Shown in pieces: positions 61,539 through 64,000 of a DNA stretch of 64,000 nt (its first letter is position 1; every line of letters starts with the position of its first letter). The DNA is from Mycolicibacterium parafortuitum. GTDB lineage: Bacteria > Actinomycetota > Actinomycetes > Mycobacteriales > Mycobacteriaceae. Made by a program: the position numbers and the translations under genes. Under the pieces are notes generated by a model. The model saw nothing but the letters and a program-made list of their open reading frames with translations, had not been told where the DNA came from and searched no databases. Where the stretch lies: assembly GCF_010725485.1 (NCBI RefSeq), contig NZ_AP022598.1:682001-746000 (forward strand). Direction: 5' to 3'.

Positions 61539-62882
61539 TCAGAACAGTAGCTGAGCTATCGAATAGATCACCAGGCCCGCCAGCGAGCCGACGACCGTGC
61601 CGTTGATCCGGATGAATTGCAGGTCACGGCCGACATGGAGTTCGATGCGCCGGCTGGCCTCCTCGGCATCCCAGCGCTCGATCGTGTCGGTGATGATCGT
61701 GGTGATCTCCGCCCCGTACTGAGAGACCAGATGCTGGGCTCCGCGCACCACCCAGTTGTCCACCTTGTCGCGCAGGTCGGCGTCGTCGCGCAGGGACTCC
61801 CCGATCCGGACGACGGTGTCGGCGATGCGGGTACGCAGCGTCGAGGACGGGTCGTCGACCGACTCCAGGATGATCCGCTTGGCCGCGGTCCAGGCCGTCT
61901 CGGCGGCCCGGGTGACCTCGTCGCGGGCCATGATCTGCTCTTTGACGTTCTCGGCCTTCTGGATCGTCGCCGCGTCGTTCTGCAGGTCGTCGGCGAACTC
62001 GAACAGGAACCGTGTCGCCGACCGGCGCAGCTCGTGATCGGGATTGCGGCGCACCTTGTCGGTGAAGTCCATCAGTTCGCGGTGGATCCGGTCCCCCACC
62101 AGGTGATCGACCCAGCGCGGCGACCACGTCGGCGAATCCCGCTCGATGACGCGCTCGATGATCTCGTCGGCGTCCAGGGACCATTGGAACGCGCGGTCGG
62201 CGAGCAGCTGCAGCAGCGCCTCCTGGCGTCCCTCGGCCAACAGCGAGGTCAGGACCCGCCCGATCGGCGGGCCCCACTGCGGCTCGGCGATCCGTTTGAC
62301 GATCATCCGGTCCAGCACCTGCTGGACGTCCTCGTCGCGCAGCAACTCGACCAGCACCCGAAGCACCGTCGCGACCTCGGCGGCCACCCGCTCGGCGTGC
62401 CTGCGATCGCACAGCCACTTGCCCACCCGGCTGGCGACGTCGGCGTCGCGCAGCTTGGTCTCGACGTTCTCCGCGGACAGGAAGTTCTCCCGCACGAAGC
62501 TGCTGAGACCCTCGCCGAGCTGGTCTTTCTTCCGTTTGATGATCGCGGTGTGCGGGATCGGGATGCCCAGCGGATGCTTGAACAACGCCGTCACCGCGAA
62601 CCAGTCGGCCAGCGCGCCGACCATGCCGGCCTCGGCCGCCGCGCGGACGTAGCCGACCCAGGGCGGGGCGCCCTGGGACTGCCACCACGCGCAGAACAGG
62701 AAGACGACGGTCGCGCCGAGCAGGAAGCTCAGCGCGACGAGCTTCATGCGCCGCAGTCCACGCCGTCGCTCCGCGTCCGCCGCGGAGTCGGCGCCCGCGA
62801 GCTTCTCTGCGAAACTCCGGCGCACCGGGGCGGTCGCCGCGCCGGCGACCTCGGGTCGGTGTGCCACACCTACATCATCCAC
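61539..62882 (-). CDS. DUF445 membrane protein (Rv0473-like)
   Basis: 447-residue DUF445 protein. Two transmembrane helices near the N-terminus (about 46-66 and 75-95, LVALSFLLGATVVFLFCAW; GYVRAAAEAGMVGALADWFAVTALF) and one at the C-terminus (about 427-445) frame a long helical domain rich in Asp/Arg/Val. DUF445 proteins resemble YjiN; no function is established. The GTG at 62882 is the first start. Confidence 0.85.
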   Translation of the reverse strand: MDDVGVAHRPEVAGAATAPVRRSFAEKLAGADSAADAERRRGLRRMKLVALSFLLGATVVFLFCAWWQSQGAPPWVGYVRAAAEAGMVGALADWFAVTALFKHPLGIPIPHTAIIKRKKDQLGEGLSSFVRENFLSAENVETKLRDADVASRVGKWLCDRRHAERVAAEVATVLRVLVELLRDEDVQQVLDRMIVKRIAEPQWGPPIGRVLTSLLAEGRQEALLQLLADRAFQWSLDADEIIERVIERDSPTWSPRWVDHLVGDRIHRELMDFTDKVRRNPDHELRRSATRFLFEFADDLQNDAATIQKAENVKEQIMARDEVTRAAETAWTAAKRIILESVDDPSSTLRTRIADTVVRIGESLRDDADLRDKVDNWVVRGAQHLVSQYGAEITTIITDTIERWDAEEASRRIELHVGRDLQFIRINGTVVGSLAGLVIYSIAQLLF

Positions 62883-62975
62883 GCGTGCCGGAGTACCCGT
62901 CTGCGTCCATGGTCCGGCCCAGGTCCGACGCCCGCCGTATTATCGTCACGGACTTAGGGAACGGACTGCGCGAAC

Positions 62976-63680
62976 GTGGCACAACAATCCCCGCCCGTGG
63001 CGGTCAAGACGGATGGACGCAAACGGCGCTGGCACCAGCACAAGGTCGAGCGCCGTAACGAGTTGGTGGACGGCACACTCGATGCCATCCGCCGCCTCGG
63101 CAGCAATGTCAGCATGGACGAGATCGCCGCCGAGATCGGTGTTTCCAAGACCGTCCTGTACCGCTACTTCGTCGACAAGAACGATCTCACCACCGCGGTG
63201 ATGATGCGCTTCGCACAGACCACGCTGATCCCGAACATGGCCGCGGCGCTGTCGTCGAATCTCGACGGCTACGACCTGACCCGCGAGGTCATCCGCGTCT
63301 ACGTGGAGACGGTGGCCAATGAGCCCGAGCCCTACCAGTTCGTGATGGCCAACAACTCGGCCAGCAAGAGCAAGGCGGTCGCCGACTCGGAGGCCATCAT
63401 CGCGCGCATGCTCGCGGTGATGCTGCGCCGCCGGATGCTGTCGGTGGGGATGGACGCTTCGGGCGCCGAACCGTGGGCGTTCCACACCGTCGGCGGCGTC
63501 CAACTGGCGACGCACTCCTGGATGTCGAACCCGCGGATGACCGCCGACGACCTGATCGACTACCTGGCGATGCTGTCGTGGAGCGCGCTGTGCGGCATCG
63601 TCGAGGTGAACGGATCTCTGGAAACGTTCCGCAACAGTCCACATCCGTCCCCGGCGCTGCCCTCGCAGCTGCTTGACTAG
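62976..63680 (+). CDS. TetR-family regulator (Rv0472c-like)
   Basis: 234-residue TetR protein with HTH SNVSMDEIAAEIGVSKTVLYRYFVDKNDLTTAVM (about 38-72) and a helical C-terminal ligand domain. GTG start at 62976; a TATTAT box at 62938-62943 would set the transcript start near 62950. It is divergent from the DUF445 gene and precedes a polyphosphate kinase 2 gene by five bases. Its targets are unknown. Confidence 0.9.
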   Translation: MAQQSPPVAVKTDGRKRRWHQHKVERRNELVDGTLDAIRRLGSNVSMDEIAAEIGVSKTVLYRYFVDKNDLTTAVMMRFAQTTLIPNMAAALSSNLDGYDLTREVIRVYVETVANEPEPYQFVMANNSASKSKAVADSEAIIARMLAVMLRRRMLSVGMDASGAEPWAFHTVGGVQLATHSWMSNPRMTADDLIDYLAMLSWSALCGIVEVNGSLETFRNSPHPSPALPSQLLD

Positions 63681-63685
63681 GCGGT

Positions 63686-64000
63686 GTGACCGAACCCGAC
63701 GCACTGCCGTCCCTGTGGAGCCACGAACCGCACGTGCATTTGCGGTTCCGGGCAGGGCTCGAAGTGGCCGACATCGACGCCGACGCCACCCCCGGCTTTC
63801 GCGGCGACAAATCCGACGCGCCGACACTGCAGGCCGAACGCAACGAGCGGTTCGCCGAGTTGCAGGAGATGCTCTACGCGAACAGCCGTGCCGGCGACAA
63901 CCGCTCACTGTTGCTGGTGTTGCAGGGCATGGACACCGCGGGCAAGGGCGGCATCGTCAAACATGTTGTGGGTGGCTGCAATCCGCAGGGAGTGCAGTAC
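63686..64000 (+). CDS. Polyphosphate kinase 2 family protein (3' truncated by window edge)
   Basis: 105 codons from the GTG at 63686 to the end of the window. The Walker A region LLLVLQGMDTAGKGGIVKHV is the PPK2 signature; the preceding helical part (LQAERNERFAELQEMLYANS) is typical. PPK2 enzymes phosphorylate nucleotides from polyphosphate. Only the first third is visible; the Walker B and lid are missing. Confidence 0.92.
   Translation, partial: MTEPDALPSLWSHEPHVHLRFRAGLEVADIDADATPGFRGDKSDAPTLQAERNERFAELQEMLYANSRAGDNRSLLLVLQGMDTAGKGGIVKHVVGGCNPQGVQY

Noticed and set aside
1..64000. tRNA or rRNA genes
   Set aside because: No cloverleaf-type T-loop/anticodon patterns or rRNA sequence were recognised in the intergenic regions; a tRNA scan would be needed for certainty.

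Overview
The window is about 64 kb of high-GC, gene-dense actinobacterial chromosome. Gene content and order match the Mycobacterium tuberculosis Rv0472c-Rv0535 region, read here in reverse: mtnP, menA, the ccs/ccd cytochrome c maturation genes, hemL, hemBDCA, serB1, galE2-like, proC, ppx, regX3/senX3, gpmA, mshA, lprQ, murB, deoC, hbhA. Loci found there in M. tuberculosis (cmaA2, fabH, mmpS2/mmpL2, a MIRU between senX3 and regX3) are missing, and several transport and catabolic genes are added. This points to an environmental, probably rapid-growing Mycolicibacterium. Ortholog names come from recognition of sequence and gene order, not from a search.

Layout. 0-5.4 kb: a two-component pair, a flavin oxidoreductase, mtnP, menA, and an HTH plus stand-alone Clp-N pair with its own operator. 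5.5-10.4 kb: a MoxR/DUF58/VWA envelope operon. 10.4-18.5 kb: a ParA-like ATPase, system II cytochrome c maturation (ccsA, resB, ccdA, ResA-like thioredoxin), a phosphoglycerate-mutase-like protein and hemL, with start/stop overlaps through much of the run. 18.5-24.3 kb: accessory genes (NCS1 permease, F420-type nitroreductase, P450, PPOX-like protein, DUF2236 oxygenase with TetR). 24.4-31.4 kb: small membrane proteins and the hemACDB operon. 31.4-40 kb: serB1, a HadA-like protein, acyltransferase, epimerase, ribosomal bS22, a BldC-like HTH, proC, a thioesterase, an isomerase and a very acidic membrane protein. 40-48.8 kb: ppx, senX3-regX3, gpmA, mshA, a ROK regulator and an SDR. 48.8-50.4 kb: an IS3-family element. 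50.4-64 kb: lprQ, murB, a guanidine locus, a nitrilase-family protein, deoC, hbhA, a DUF445 protein, TetR and a truncated ppk2.

The most striking system is at 54.1-57.1 kb. A sodium:solute symporter (minus strand) and an N-terminally extended ureohydrolase (plus strand) diverge from a 339-bp gap. On the symporter side the gap carries the hallmark sequences and helices of a guanidine-I (ykkC) riboswitch. On the ureohydrolase side it carries a near-exact guanidine-III (ykkC-III) aptamer. Two unrelated RNA sensors of one ligand thus appear to control uptake and hydrolysis of free guanidine, and the 'agmatinase-like' enzyme is probably a guanidine hydrolase.

Other notable structures are an IS3-family element with an in-phase GGGAAAA frameshift site, apparently sitting inside a palindrome of a small dispersed family; a 30-bp triple tandem repeat with an 8-codon mini-ORF per unit; a duplicated ribosome-binding/start region in the MoxR operon; and a leaderless-type promoter overlapped by an 18-bp operator in front of the HTH/Clp-N pair. 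I saw no rRNA, tRNA or CRISPR. The only gap between genes longer than 300 bases, the IS flanks aside, is the riboswitch region.
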